DNA of 28,581 nt, from NCBI GenBank assembly GCA_002388905.1, contig DGNJ01000103.1, forward strand, positions 15,178 to 43,758. The letters run 5' to 3'. The stretch is from Cellvibrionales bacterium UBA4495. Its GTDB lineage: Bacteria; Pseudomonadota; Gammaproteobacteria; Pseudomonadales; Porticoccaceae. Both the position numbers and the translations under genes were made by a program. This document shows positions 7,422 through 15,575 of this stretch, one piece after another (the stretch's first letter is position 1; each line of letters starts with the position of its first letter). The notes below the pieces were generated by a model, which saw only the letters and a list, made by a program, of their open reading frames with translations, did not search any database and was not told where the DNA came from.

Positions 7422-8738
7422 ATGTCTATCAATAAACCCTTCCTCCCTGGAAAGAAAAACACGATCCCGGCGCTGGCCTGCGCCATCTTCGCTGTCTCTC
7501 CCGCACTGGGCTCATCGCCGGCTGGAGATGCCGGCGCTACCCAAACGGACGGACTCTCCCTGGCGGTCGCTCCGCGGGAAGTGGCATTCGGCGAACGGGA
7601 GTTCAACCGGCAGCGGGTCGACACCTACCTGGCGCAGGTGCGGGCCCAGGAAATCAGCGGCAGCACCTACAGCCCCCTCCTTGGGGAAAGTGTCCTGGGT
7701 ATGGCCAGGTCTCTGCACAACGCCGGCGAGTATGTTCGGGCCCTGGAGGCCTATCAGCGGGCCATGCACATCAGCCGGGTCAATAACGGCATCTACAGCC
7801 TCAGCCAGGAACCCATGATCCGGGGCATGATAGAAACCTACCAGGCCGTCGGCGACCCCATCAGTGCTTCGCGCCAATATCAGGACCTGTACCGGATCTA
7901 TGCCGGCACTTACGGCAATGACGACCCGCACCTGCTTCCCGTGCTCGAGGAAATCAGCGAGTGGCACATCCGGGCCTACGCCCGCCAACCCCAGCGCGAA
8001 GGGCTTTTTCATCTGGTGTCGTCACACAACTTTACCGAAAATGCCCTCAATCTCGCCGCCGTATCACCCTCGTCCAGCGAGGTGCGCGTACTGCCTTTAC
8101 TGCACAACATGGTGACCATCAACTACCTGCTGGCCCTGCATCACCAGCAGTTTCCCGGGGGCAGCGGCGAAAGCTTCCGCTTCACGACCACCAGCGCCGA
8201 CGGATTTCCCGAACCGCCCTCCCGGGAAGAAACCCTGATGATCAACAGCTACCGCAACGGACGCAGCGCGCACGAGCAGATCATCGATATCGTCTTCAAT
8301 GACCCGGACTCCACCCCCAGGCAAAAAGCAGATGCCCTGGCTGAACTGGGTGACTGGTACCTGCTCTTCGGCCGCTACTCTTCCGCCCGCCAGGCCTACG
8401 AGGATGGCTGGAAAACGCTCGCCGAGGCCGGGGTGCCGGAACATAAACTCGACGAACTGTTCGGGCAACCCCGTATGCTCCAGCCCGTAGCGGGGATCGA
8501 TGATCGGGGGGGAGTCTCTGCCCCGTCCGAATATGCCAGGGTCGTGATGACGATTACCGACCGGGGCAATGCCGATGAGATCCAGGTTCTGGAAACCCAC
8601 CCGTCCGATGACAAAGGCCTGGCCCGCACCGCCGTGAGAACGCTCAAATACAGCAAGTTCCGCCCGCGCCTGGAACACGGGCAGGTGGTCGCCACCAAAG
8701 AAGTGCCCCTCAAACTCTACCTGACAGAGGCCCAATGA
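7422..8738 (+). CDS. Secreted TPR protein with TonB-like C-terminal domain (operon gene 1)
   Basis: A 438-residue exported protein. The frame is open from a TTG at 7401, but the ATG at 7422 gives a cleaner signal peptide (MSINKPFLPGKKNTIPALAC, then a hydrophobic stretch ending near SSPAG). Tetratricopeptide-like helices occur around residues 80-110 (LHNAGEYVRALEAYQRAM), 130-165, and 305-335 (ALAELGDWYLLFGRYSSARQ). The last 75 residues (VVMTITDRGNADEIQVLETH to VPLKLYLTEAQ) have the beta-alpha-beta pattern of TonB C-terminal domains. With no retained membrane anchor, it is likely a soluble periplasmic or peripherally bound adaptor. It opens a 13-gene operon and overlaps the next gene by four bases (ATGA). 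No confident promoter is visible in the 178-base divergent gap. Confidence 0.83.
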   Translation: MSINKPFLPGKKNTIPALACAIFAVSPALGSSPAGDAGATQTDGLSLAVAPREVAFGEREFNRQRVDTYLAQVRAQEISGSTYSPLLGESVLGMARSLHNAGEYVRALEAYQRAMHISRVNNGIYSLSQEPMIRGMIETYQAVGDPISASRQYQDLYRIYAGTYGNDDPHLLPVLEEISEWHIRAYARQPQREGLFHLVSSHNFTENALNLAAVSPSSSEVRVLPLLHNMVTINYLLALHHQQFPGGSGESFRFTTTSADGFPEPPSREETLMINSYRNGRSAHEQIIDIVFNDPDSTPRQKADALAELGDWYLLFGRYSSARQAYEDGWKTLAEAGVPEHKLDELFGQPRMLQPVAGIDDRGGVSAPSEYARVVMTITDRGNADEIQVLETHPSDDKGLARTAVRTLKYSKFRPRLEHGQVVATKEVPLKLYLTEAQ

Positions 8739-9709
8739 TTTACCGACTCTTTTTCCTGGCGCTAGCGACTCTGCTGCTGAGCGCCTGCCAAAGCCAGCAA
8801 CAACAGCAGAGCAGCTCGCAGCCACAGACGTCCAGCAGTTCGCCGTCGAGCCAGAGCCAGACTGCTTCCCGGAGCCAGCCATCATCGGCAAGCCGGTCGA
8901 CCGCGGCCGGCCAGTCGGTCCCGGGGGCACCGCCGATGCCTTCCGGCGACAACAGCACCGAGGCCGGGCCACAGGCCGACACACAAAGTACCTCCCGAAC
9001 CACCGGCACGGGCCAACAAAGCTCCTCCCGGCAACCCTCCCCGCCGGCAACCGGCGACAGCACCGGGACAGCCTCGCTGCCCGGACAAACTCCGGGTGAT
9101 ACCGGCAGCGAGAGCCCCGCAACCGGACAGGGCGGATTTGATGAAACCGCAGGCGGCCCGCGGGGTGAGGCTTCCGTCTCCGGCGAGGAAGTGGCAGAGG
9201 GCGCCGCCGGCGGTTCACCGGGCGACTCCCGGGCTTCCGGGCCGGCAACGGCCGGCGAGCGTATCGGTGTTCTGGACGAGCAACTTGACGAGTCCCTGGC
9301 CGTGTTCGACGGCATGATTCTCACCGAGCGCCGGGCCGTACAGGTCAGCGAAGACGCCAATATCGAGGATGAGCCTGCCGGTGGCAGCGGCGACGGCGCT
9401 GACGGTCCCCTGTTCGAGGAGGCCGACCTGTCCGAGCCCGGCAGCGGCGGGCAGGGGCCCGGTGGTGCCGGCGACCGGGATGCAGACAGCACCGTGCCGC
9501 CAATGCCCGGCGGAAGAGAGGCCAGTGGTCCGGCCGTGGCCTCCGCCACCAGCGACGGCGGCGTGCCCCCGGACCTGGTGGACGGCAGCGATGACGACAT
9601 CGTCGCGCGACAGATTCGGGAAGCGGCGATGAACGAGGAAGATCCGGAACTGCGGGAAAAACTCTGGGAAGAGTATCGCAAATACAAAAACCAACAGCGG
9701 GGCAACTGA
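8735..9709 (+). CDS. Low-complexity lipoprotein (operon gene 2)
   Basis: A 324-residue predicted lipoprotein: MIYRLFFLALATLLLSAC is a signal peptide with lipobox LSAC (Cys18). The mature N-terminus is a long Gln/Ser/Thr-rich tract (about residues 20-120), followed by Gly-, Pro- and acid-rich sequence with little predicted fold. Two short segments look conserved-like: GERIGVLDEQLDESLAVFDG (about 177-196) and an acidic helical C-terminus (DIVARQIREAAMNEEDPELR). It probably acts as a flexible tether between the outer membrane and periplasmic partners. Overlaps on both sides (4 bases before, 1 base after) imply coupled translation. The long antisense frame here is a by-product of repetitive codons. 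No family is recognised. Confidence 0.85.
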   Translation: MIYRLFFLALATLLLSACQSQQQQQSSSQPQTSSSSPSSQSQTASRSQPSSASRSTAAGQSVPGAPPMPSGDNSTEAGPQADTQSTSRTTGTGQQSSSRQPSPPATGDSTGTASLPGQTPGDTGSESPATGQGGFDETAGGPRGEASVSGEEVAEGAAGGSPGDSRASGPATAGERIGVLDEQLDESLAVFDGMILTERRAVQVSEDANIEDEPAGGSGDGADGPLFEEADLSEPGSGGQGPGGAGDRDADSTVPPMPGGREASGPAVASATSDGGVPPDLVDGSDDDIVARQIREAAMNEEDPELREKLWEEYRKYKNQQRGN

Positions 9710-10878
9710 TGGGCCGCTCACTGACGACAATCGCGACGCTTCTCTTCACGGCCTTACTGGTGACCGGTTGCGGTTCCACCACGGTCAAGTCCACCGCCTT
9801 CGAGCCCCTGGCCCAGGAGACCGCCCTGATCCCCGAAAGCCGGCTGCTGGACGTGGGAGTGCTCACCTTCGATCCGGGACTGGACGATGTCGAGGAGGGC
9901 CAGTCCCTGTTTCCCGAGGTGCGAAATGCCGAATCACGCTATTTCGCCGACCAGCTGGTGGAGACTCTGCAACGCAGCGGCGCCTGGGGGCCGGTGAGGG
10001 TCATTCCCAGCGGGGACACGGTGGTGGACCTCTACGTCCGGGGCAAGATCCTGCATTCCGACGGCGAGCGCCTGGCCCTGGCCATTGAAGCCCGGGATAC
10101 CAGCGGCCGGCTCTGGCTCGACAAGGACTACGAGGAGGTGGTCAGCAGTTATGCCTACGACGGCCGCCGGAAAAGCGAGCGGGACCCCTTCCAGGGCCTT
10201 TTTAACCGCATCGCCAATGAACTGCTCAAGAAACAGCACAATCTGCCTCCGGAGCGGGCCGAGGAACTGCGCCTGATCTCGGAACTGCGCTTCGCCCGGC
10301 GCTTTGCACCGGACGCCTACAGCGGTTACCTCAGGGAAAACCGCAAGGGGGAACTGGAAATCCTTCGCCTGCCGGCCGAAAACGACCCCCTGCTGGCGCG
10401 CATCGAACGTATCCGTCGCCGGGACTACCTGTTTATCGACACGCTCCAGGAGCATTACAACGCTTTTTCAAGGCGCATGGACAAACCGTACCAGACCTGG
10501 CGCGCCTCCAGCTACGAGGACGTGATCGCCGCCCGGGAACTGCAGCGCCAGTCGAAGGCCCGGCTGATCGGTGGTATTGCCGCTGTGGCGGCGGGAATCG
10601 CCGCCGCTACCGGCGACGGCTCCAGCCAGGTGGGGGGCATGATGGCCGCCGGCGCCGGGGGTATGCTCATCAAGAGTGCCCTGGCCAAAAAGCAGGAAGC
10701 CCAGATGCATATTGAAGCCCTGGCGGAACTCGGGCAATCTCTGGAGGCGGAAATCGAGCCCCAGGTGATCGAGCTGGAGGATCGCACCATCACCCTGACC
10801 GGGAACGCCGAGGCCCAGTACGAACAATGGAAGGACATCCTGCAGCAAATGTACGAAACCGAGAGAGGCGATATCTGA
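9709..10878 (+). CDS. Lipoprotein with TolB-N/CsgG-like domain and glycine-rich segment (operon gene 3)
   Basis: A 389-residue predicted lipoprotein, with signal peptide and lipobox LVTGC at Cys21. Residues about 45-150 alternate beta strands and helices: DVGVLTFDPGL, then ADQLVETLQRSGAWGPVRVI, then DLYVRGKILHSDGERLALAI. This resembles the TolB-N/CsgG-type fold common in envelope lipoproteins; that is a fold-level impression only. A hydrophobic Gly/Ala-rich stretch near residues 284-325 (GGIAAVAAGIAAA and GGMMAAGAGGMLI) resembles a glycine zipper and may insert in a membrane or oligomerise. The C-terminal 60 residues are helical and charged. The start overlaps the previous stop (TGATG). Function unknown; probably an outer-membrane-associated part of the operon's complex. 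Confidence 0.85.
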   Translation: MGRSLTTIATLLFTALLVTGCGSTTVKSTAFEPLAQETALIPESRLLDVGVLTFDPGLDDVEEGQSLFPEVRNAESRYFADQLVETLQRSGAWGPVRVIPSGDTVVDLYVRGKILHSDGERLALAIEARDTSGRLWLDKDYEEVVSSYAYDGRRKSERDPFQGLFNRIANELLKKQHNLPPERAEELRLISELRFARRFAPDAYSGYLRENRKGELEILRLPAENDPLLARIERIRRRDYLFIDTLQEHYNAFSRRMDKPYQTWRASSYEDVIAARELQRQSKARLIGGIAAVAAGIAAATGDGSSQVGGMMAAGAGGMLIKSALAKKQEAQMHIEALAELGQSLEAEIEPQVIELEDRTITLTGNAEAQYEQWKDILQQMYETERGDI

Positions 10879-10911
10879 TCGGCGTGTCGACGAGCAACCC
10901 GAACGAGAAGT

Positions 10912-12396
10912 ATGGTTGACGACAACGATTTCAAGAACATCGCGCCGGCGGATGTCGATCTCACCCGCCCCGCCAGCGGGGCTGCGGGAGACAAGCCCGA
11001 CACAATCGGCAACGGCAACCGCTGGTTACTGCCGTCCCTGATCCTGGCGCTGCTGGCCGTGGCAGCGGTGATATTCATCCTGCCCCGCTATATCCAGCCC
11101 GATACCACCGGACCGAAAGCGGAGAGGACTGCCCCGGCACCGGTCAAGGAGTCGCCGTTCCGGGAAGCCCAGTTGGCCAAGGCCAGGCAAAATGCCCAGG
11201 AAGTGCTGGCGGGGGTCCTGGAAAAGCAGGGTTTCCTGGAGGGGAAAAATGTCAAAGAATGGGGCCGTGAAGACTATGAGCGCGCCCTGTCCCTGGCCGC
11301 CGAGGGGGACGCCCTCTATCGCAAGCGGGAATTCGGTCCGGCCCTGGACCGGTATCAGGCCGCCGATCAAGCCCTGGCCGAACTGGAAAACCGCATCGAC
11401 CGGGAGGTGGCCACGGCGCTCGAGCGCGGACAGTCCGCGCTGGCGGCCGGCGACGCCGACAGGGCCACTGAGGCCTTCCAGCACGTACTCGCCATCGAAC
11501 CCGACAAAGAGACGGCCCGCAAAGGCCTGGAGCGGGCGCGCGTATTGCCGGCGGTCCGCTCGTTGATTGCCGGTGCCGACAGCGCCCGGGAAGCCGGGGA
11601 TTGGCAGCGCGCCCTGGAACTCTACCGGGAAGCCCGTCAGCGTGACCCGGCCAATACCGAGGCCGACGAAAAACTCGCGGATCTCGAACAGGCGATCCTC
11701 GACAGGGATTTTGCCGGGGCCATGAGCCGCGGGTTCTCCGCTCTCCAGGCCGGCCGACCGGAACAGGCGGCTGACGCCTTCCGTGCCGCCCTCAAGCTCA
11801 AGTCCGACAGCAGCGAGGCGCGGGACGGTCTCAACCAGGCCCGCAACCAGCTCGACCAGCGCTGGATCCGGGAGCGGCTGGCCCGGGCACGTGACCTGGA
11901 GTCCCGGGAACAGTGGTCCGGAGCACTGGACCTCTACCAGCAGATTCTCGACCGGGAAAGCGTGATGGATGCCCGCATCGGCCTGATCCGAAGTCGCGCC
12001 CGGGCGGAACTGGATGCGGGCCTGGAAAAAACCCTGGCCGATCCGTTGCGCCTGGGTGAGCCGGCGGTGGCCCGCCATGCCCGCCAATTGCTCGAGGATG
12101 CCCGCAGTATCGAAAACCCCGGGCCCCGGCTTGCCCGGCAGAAACAGGCGCTCGCGGATGCCCTTGAATCGTCTGCCGACCCGGTCCCCGTCACCCTGCA
12201 CTCGGACAACAAGACCCGGGTCACGCTCTTGCGGGTAGGCAAACTGGGCACCTTCGACACCCGGCGGATTGCCCTCAAACCCGGTCGCTACGTAGCGGTG
12301 GGTACCCGAGAAGGCTACAGGGATGTGCGCGTTGAATTCGAAGTGCACAGCTCCGAGCAGACCGGGGTGACCATTGCCTGCCGGGAACCGGTTTGA
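10912..12396 (+). CDS. Single-pass inner-membrane TPR protein with C-terminal PEGA-like domain (operon gene 4)
   Basis: A 494-residue protein. Residues 1-35 are cytoplasmic, 37-58 form a membrane helix (WLLPSLILALLAVAAVIFIL), and the rest is periplasmic by the positive-inside rule. Several TPR-like repeats follow, for example YERALSLAAEGDALYRKREF, ERGQSALAAGDADRATEAFQ, DSAREAGDWQRALELYREAR and RGFSALQAGRPEQAADAFRA (about residues 120-310). The last 70 residues are beta-rich (VTLHSDNKTRVTLLRVGKLG, then RIALKPGRYVAVGTREGYRD) and resemble a PEGA-like domain. This links it to the next protein, which carries several such repeats. It starts 33 bases after gene 3 and its TGA overlaps the next ATG. 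Likely an assembly scaffold in the periplasm. Confidence 0.85.
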   Translation: MVDDNDFKNIAPADVDLTRPASGAAGDKPDTIGNGNRWLLPSLILALLAVAAVIFILPRYIQPDTTGPKAERTAPAPVKESPFREAQLAKARQNAQEVLAGVLEKQGFLEGKNVKEWGREDYERALSLAAEGDALYRKREFGPALDRYQAADQALAELENRIDREVATALERGQSALAAGDADRATEAFQHVLAIEPDKETARKGLERARVLPAVRSLIAGADSAREAGDWQRALELYREARQRDPANTEADEKLADLEQAILDRDFAGAMSRGFSALQAGRPEQAADAFRAALKLKSDSSEARDGLNQARNQLDQRWIRERLARARDLESREQWSGALDLYQQILDRESVMDARIGLIRSRARAELDAGLEKTLADPLRLGEPAVARHARQLLEDARSIENPGPRLARQKQALADALESSADPVPVTLHSDNKTRVTLLRVGKLGTFDTRRIALKPGRYVAVGTREGYRDVRVEFEVHSSEQTGVTIACREPV

Positions 12397-14456
12397 TGAC
12401 GGAGCGGAAATCCGGACAGGATCGGGGCATCGAACCCACCGCTTTCGAGCCGCTGTCGGGCCCACCCACCCGCCGGCGCCGGCGGATCCGCGCGGCTGCG
12501 GTTGTCCTGGCTACCCTGGCCGTGCTCGGCATTGCGGTCCTCGCCTTCCTGTTCACAGCGCGCTCCCTGACCCTGGAAACCGAACCTCCCCAGGCATCGG
12601 TTTCCCTGTCCGGCGGTCTTGTCGTCAATCTTGGCGATCACTACCTGTTGCGCCCCGGCGAGTACCGGGCGTATGTCGATGCCGAGGGTTATCTCGGCCG
12701 GGAAGTAGCTTTTACGGTGACGGAGGCGGACAACCAGCGACTCCTTGTGACCCTGGAGAAAGAACCCGGCCACCTGGCCGTTACCAGCGAACCGGCGGGC
12801 AGCCTGGTATTGCTGGATGACACAAGCCGGGGGCGAACGCCCGTCACCCTCGACAGCGTTTCACCGGGCACCCATACCCTGACCCTTAAACATCCCCGCT
12901 ACTTTTCCGAAACCCTGGAGATCGACGTGGCAGGCCGGGATATCACCCAGGAAGTGGCGGTCACCCTGAAGCCGGCCTGGGGCACGATCCGGTTGAGCAG
13001 CAACCCGGGCGGCGCCAGGGTTACCGTGGACGGAAAAACGCTGGGCACCACGCCCCTGGCAGCGCCGGTATTGTCGAGCGGGGAAACCGTCACCCTGACC
13101 CTGCCCGGGCACAAGACCTGGGAGCGCACCCTGGCCGTCGAGGCCGGGCAGACCCGGACCCTGGATACCGTCGAACTGGAGCCCGCCGACGCTATCGCCC
13201 ACTTGAACAGCCAGCCCGGCGGCGCCTCGGTCACCGTCAACGGCGAATACCGGGGACGAACCCCCCTGGAACTGGCGCTGTCCCCCGGCCAGCCCCATAC
13301 CCTGCGCCTCTTTCTCGATGGCTACCGCACCGCCGAAAAAACCCTGACCCTGGCCTCCGGGGAAGAGCAATCCGTGACTGTCGACCTCCAGGCGCGCACC
13401 GGTACGGTCCGCGTTGTCAGCGAGCCCGGCGGTGGCGATGTCTATGTCGACGGCAAGCGACAGGGTTCTTCCGGGGATGTCCTGGAACTGCCGGCCCGGG
13501 CCCACCGCATCGAGGTGCGCAAGGAGGGCTTTGCTCCCCAAGCCAAAACAGTCACTCCCCAGCCCGGGCTGGAGCAGGTGCTGCGCTTCTCGCTGCTCAC
13601 CGAAGAGGAGGCCCGCTGGCGCAGCACCCCAAAACAGGTCCGCACCGGTGCCGGACAGACCCTGAAGCTATTCCGGCCCGAAACCACCTTTGACATGGGC
13701 TCCTCGCGCCGGGAACAGGGCCGGCGCGCCAATGAAGTGGTCCGCACCGTGCGCCTCGAGCAACCCTTCTATCTGGCGGTCGCCAAAGTCACCAACGCCC
13801 AGTACAAGCAGTTCCGGGCCACCCACAGTTCCAGCCACGCCGGCGGCAAAACACTGGATACGCCGCAGCGCCCGGCCGTGCGAGTGAGCTGGCTCGATGC
13901 GGTGCGCTACTGCAACTGGCTCAGCGAAAAGGACGGCCTGACCCCTTTCTACCAGATCAGCGACAACAAGGTGACCGGCATCCAGGCCGGCGCAAACGGT
14001 TACCGCCTGCCCACAGAAGCCGAATGGGCCTGGGCCGCCCGCATAACCGAAAACGGCTCCAAAAAATTCCCCTGGGGAGACGGTTTCCCGCCACCGCCCA
14101 AGGCCGGCAACTTCGCCGACCTCAGTGCCCGGGAAATCGTTGGCCGCATTATTTCCGGGTATCGGGATGGCTTTGCCGTCTCCGCACCCGTGGATGCCTT
14201 CCCCGCCAACGACAAGGGGCTCTTCGGGCTCGGCCACAATACCGCGGAATGGCTCCACGATTACTACGGCATCGAGGCCAGCCTGGGCAGCAAGGCGGAA
14301 GTCGATCCCCTGGGGCCGGACACCGGCGAATTGCGCGTGATTCGCGGCGCCAGCTGGCGCCACGGCTCCATTACCGAGTTGCGCCTGTCTTTCCGGGACT
14401 ACGGCCTCGATGGCCGCGACGACCTGGGCTTTCGAATCGCCCGTTATGTGAAATAA
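12396..14456 (+). CDS. Single-pass protein with PEGA-like repeats and a SUMF1/FGE-fold domain (operon gene 5)
   Basis: A 686-residue protein. It has a cytoplasmic N-terminus with an Arg cluster, a membrane helix (about residues 31-54), then about five PEGA-like beta repeats starting near residues 57, 124, 195, 264 and 334 (typical pattern: NSQPGGASVTVNGEYRGRTP). Residues about 415-686 form a formylglycine-generating-enzyme-like (SUMF1) domain: VTNAQYKQF, VSWLDAVRYCNWLS, GYRLPTEAEWAWAAR, HNTAEWLHDYY and VIRGASW, ending in DDLGFRIARYVK. The catalytic cysteine pair of true FGE, expected after RGASW, is absent, so a binding or structural role is likelier than sulfatase maturation. The ATG at 12396 (TGATG overlap) is preferred over the TTG one codon upstream. 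SUMF1-fold proteins also occur with the GldLM motor in Bacteroidota (GldK), an analogy only. Confidence 0.9.
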   Translation: MTERKSGQDRGIEPTAFEPLSGPPTRRRRRIRAAAVVLATLAVLGIAVLAFLFTARSLTLETEPPQASVSLSGGLVVNLGDHYLLRPGEYRAYVDAEGYLGREVAFTVTEADNQRLLVTLEKEPGHLAVTSEPAGSLVLLDDTSRGRTPVTLDSVSPGTHTLTLKHPRYFSETLEIDVAGRDITQEVAVTLKPAWGTIRLSSNPGGARVTVDGKTLGTTPLAAPVLSSGETVTLTLPGHKTWERTLAVEAGQTRTLDTVELEPADAIAHLNSQPGGASVTVNGEYRGRTPLELALSPGQPHTLRLFLDGYRTAEKTLTLASGEEQSVTVDLQARTGTVRVVSEPGGGDVYVDGKRQGSSGDVLELPARAHRIEVRKEGFAPQAKTVTPQPGLEQVLRFSLLTEEEARWRSTPKQVRTGAGQTLKLFRPETTFDMGSSRREQGRRANEVVRTVRLEQPFYLAVAKVTNAQYKQFRATHSSSHAGGKTLDTPQRPAVRVSWLDAVRYCNWLSEKDGLTPFYQISDNKVTGIQAGANGYRLPTEAEWAWAARITENGSKKFPWGDGFPPPPKAGNFADLSAREIVGRIISGYRDGFAVSAPVDAFPANDKGLFGLGHNTAEWLHDYYGIEASLGSKAEVDPLGPDTGELRVIRGASWRHGSITELRLSFRDYGLDGRDDLGFRIARYVK

Positions 14457-14478
14457 TGACGCCGACAGAGATCCAGCC

Positions 14479-14748
14479 ATGAGCTCAGAACGCCTCGCAA
14501 CCCTGCTCCTGATAGCCATCCTGCTGATCGTCCCGGGAATGGCTGTCCGGGCCCAGCAACCGTCCGACAGCACGCCGGGCGATAATTTGCCGGAATCCGG
14601 GCGAGAGGCGGCTGAAACGAGCCAGGCCGACAACCCGCCCGGCGAAAGCCGGGAAAATAACGTGTCCCCCGACCGGCCGGACGTGACCTTCAAGCCATCG
14701 GAAGAGATATCCGAAGACCTGTCGGTGCCGTTCCCGGTGGATATATAA
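14479..14748 (+). CDS. Short secreted protein of unknown function (operon gene 6)
   Basis: An 89-residue protein with an N-terminal signal peptide or membrane anchor (residues 8-25, cleavage possible at VRA-QQ). The mature part is short, polar and probably disordered, rich in Ser, Pro, Glu and Asn. It ends in a more hydrophobic tail (VTFKPSEEISEDLSVPFPVD) that could be a binding motif. It sits between the PEGA/SUMF1 gene and the channel subunit gene, 22 and 17 bases from them, which suggests a small accessory partner. No family recognised. Confidence 0.75.
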   Translation: MSSERLATLLLIAILLIVPGMAVRAQQPSDSTPGDNLPESGREAAETSQADNPPGESRENNVSPDRPDVTFKPSEEISEDLSVPFPVDI

Positions 14749-14765
14749 AAAAGGAAATCGTCCCT

Positions 14766-15575
14766 ATGACCGTCTACAGGAACCAGGAATTCATTTTTCA
14801 ACTTTTCGCCCTGATCATCGCCCTGATTCTGGTGCACGGTCTCTATGTCACCCTTATCCGTCCCGCCGCCAGCGCCCAGCTGGAAGCGCAACTGGAACGG
14901 GAGGCCGCCGGCGAACCCTATGTGGCCGAGCGCTCCTTCTATATTGTCGTCAAGGATTACGAGCAGGAAGCCTGTTTCGTGCTGATGCTCTGGGCCATGG
15001 CGATCATGGGCTACAAGACACGGCTGACCCTGAAGGAACGCCGGCTGCTCGACACACCCATGATCAACGTCTCCGAGGGTACCCGCATCCTGCCCGAGGA
15101 CGCCCGCCAGCTGGCCCGCCCCATCGAGGCCCTGCCCCGCCACCAGCAGAATTACCTGCTGCCCCGGGCCCTGAGCGCGGCGCTCCAGCGCTTCAGTGCC
15201 ACCGGCAGCATCCAGGCGGTCTCCGGTGCCGTCAGCGAGGTGTGCGAAACGGAGAATGAACGGCTCGACTCGGAACTGGCCATGGTCCGCTACATTGCCT
15301 GGGCGATCCCCTCCATCGGCTTTATCGGTACGGTGCGCGGCATTGGCGAGGCCCTGGGCCAGGCCCACAAAGCCGTGCAGGGCGATATCGCCGGGGTCAC
15401 CGCAAGCCTGGGCGTGGCCTTCAATTCCACCTTCATCGCCCTGGTGATCAGCATCGTGGTGATGTTCCTCATGTATCAACTGCAACTGATCCAGGAACGG
15501 CTGGTACTGGAGACACACAGCTACTGCGACCGCAACCTCATTCGCCACCTCAAACACGAGGGCCCGACGGCGTGA
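14766..15575 (+). CDS. MotA/TolQ/ExbB-type proton channel subunit (operon gene 7)
   Basis: A 269-residue inner-membrane protein of the MotA/TolQ/ExbB superfamily, whose pentamers conduct ions around a dimer of an ExbD/MotB-like partner. Four hydrophobic segments are seen (about 9-31, 69-84, 174-196 and 213-240), with a cytoplasmic domain between the second and third. The family signature is in the last two: IPSIGFIGTVRGIGEALGQA (181-200), matching the GLFGTV-type motif of TolQ/ExbB, and VTASLGVAFNSTFIALVISI (211-230), carrying polar Asn220, Ser221 and Thr222 that would line the pore. An AAGGAAA precedes the ATG by about 8 bases. No stand-alone exbD, tolR or motB is nearby; the two VWA proteins downstream have the matching anchor helix. 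The stop overlaps the next GTG start. Confidence 0.92.
   Translation: MTVYRNQEFIFQLFALIIALILVHGLYVTLIRPAASAQLEAQLEREAAGEPYVAERSFYIVVKDYEQEACFVLMLWAMAIMGYKTRLTLKERRLLDTPMINVSEGTRILPEDARQLARPIEALPRHQQNYLLPRALSAALQRFSATGSIQAVSGAVSEVCETENERLDSELAMVRYIAWAIPSIGFIGTVRGIGEALGQAHKAVQGDIAGVTASLGVAFNSTFIALVISIVVMFLMYQLQLIQERLVLETHSYCDRNLIRHLKHEGPTA

Noticed and set aside
8740..9705. 321-codon Ser/Pro/Cys-rich antisense frame opposite the low-complexity lipoprotein
   Set aside because: It arises from the repetitive Ser, Gln and Gly codons of the lipoprotein; the sense frame has a lipobox and is translationally coupled to its neighbours.
11026..12465. Long antisense open frame (479 codons) opposite the TPR gene; similar long antisense frames at 1548-2837, 13668-15557, 15521-16813, 20142-21620 and 26153-28057
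   Set aside because: All are opposite well-supported genes, have compositions typical of reverse-complemented GC-rich codons, show no recognisable domains and lack coherent starts.
12396..14456. Sulfatase-activating (formylglycine-generating) enzyme
   Set aside because: The cysteine pair required for FGE chemistry is missing and no sulfatase gene lies in the window.
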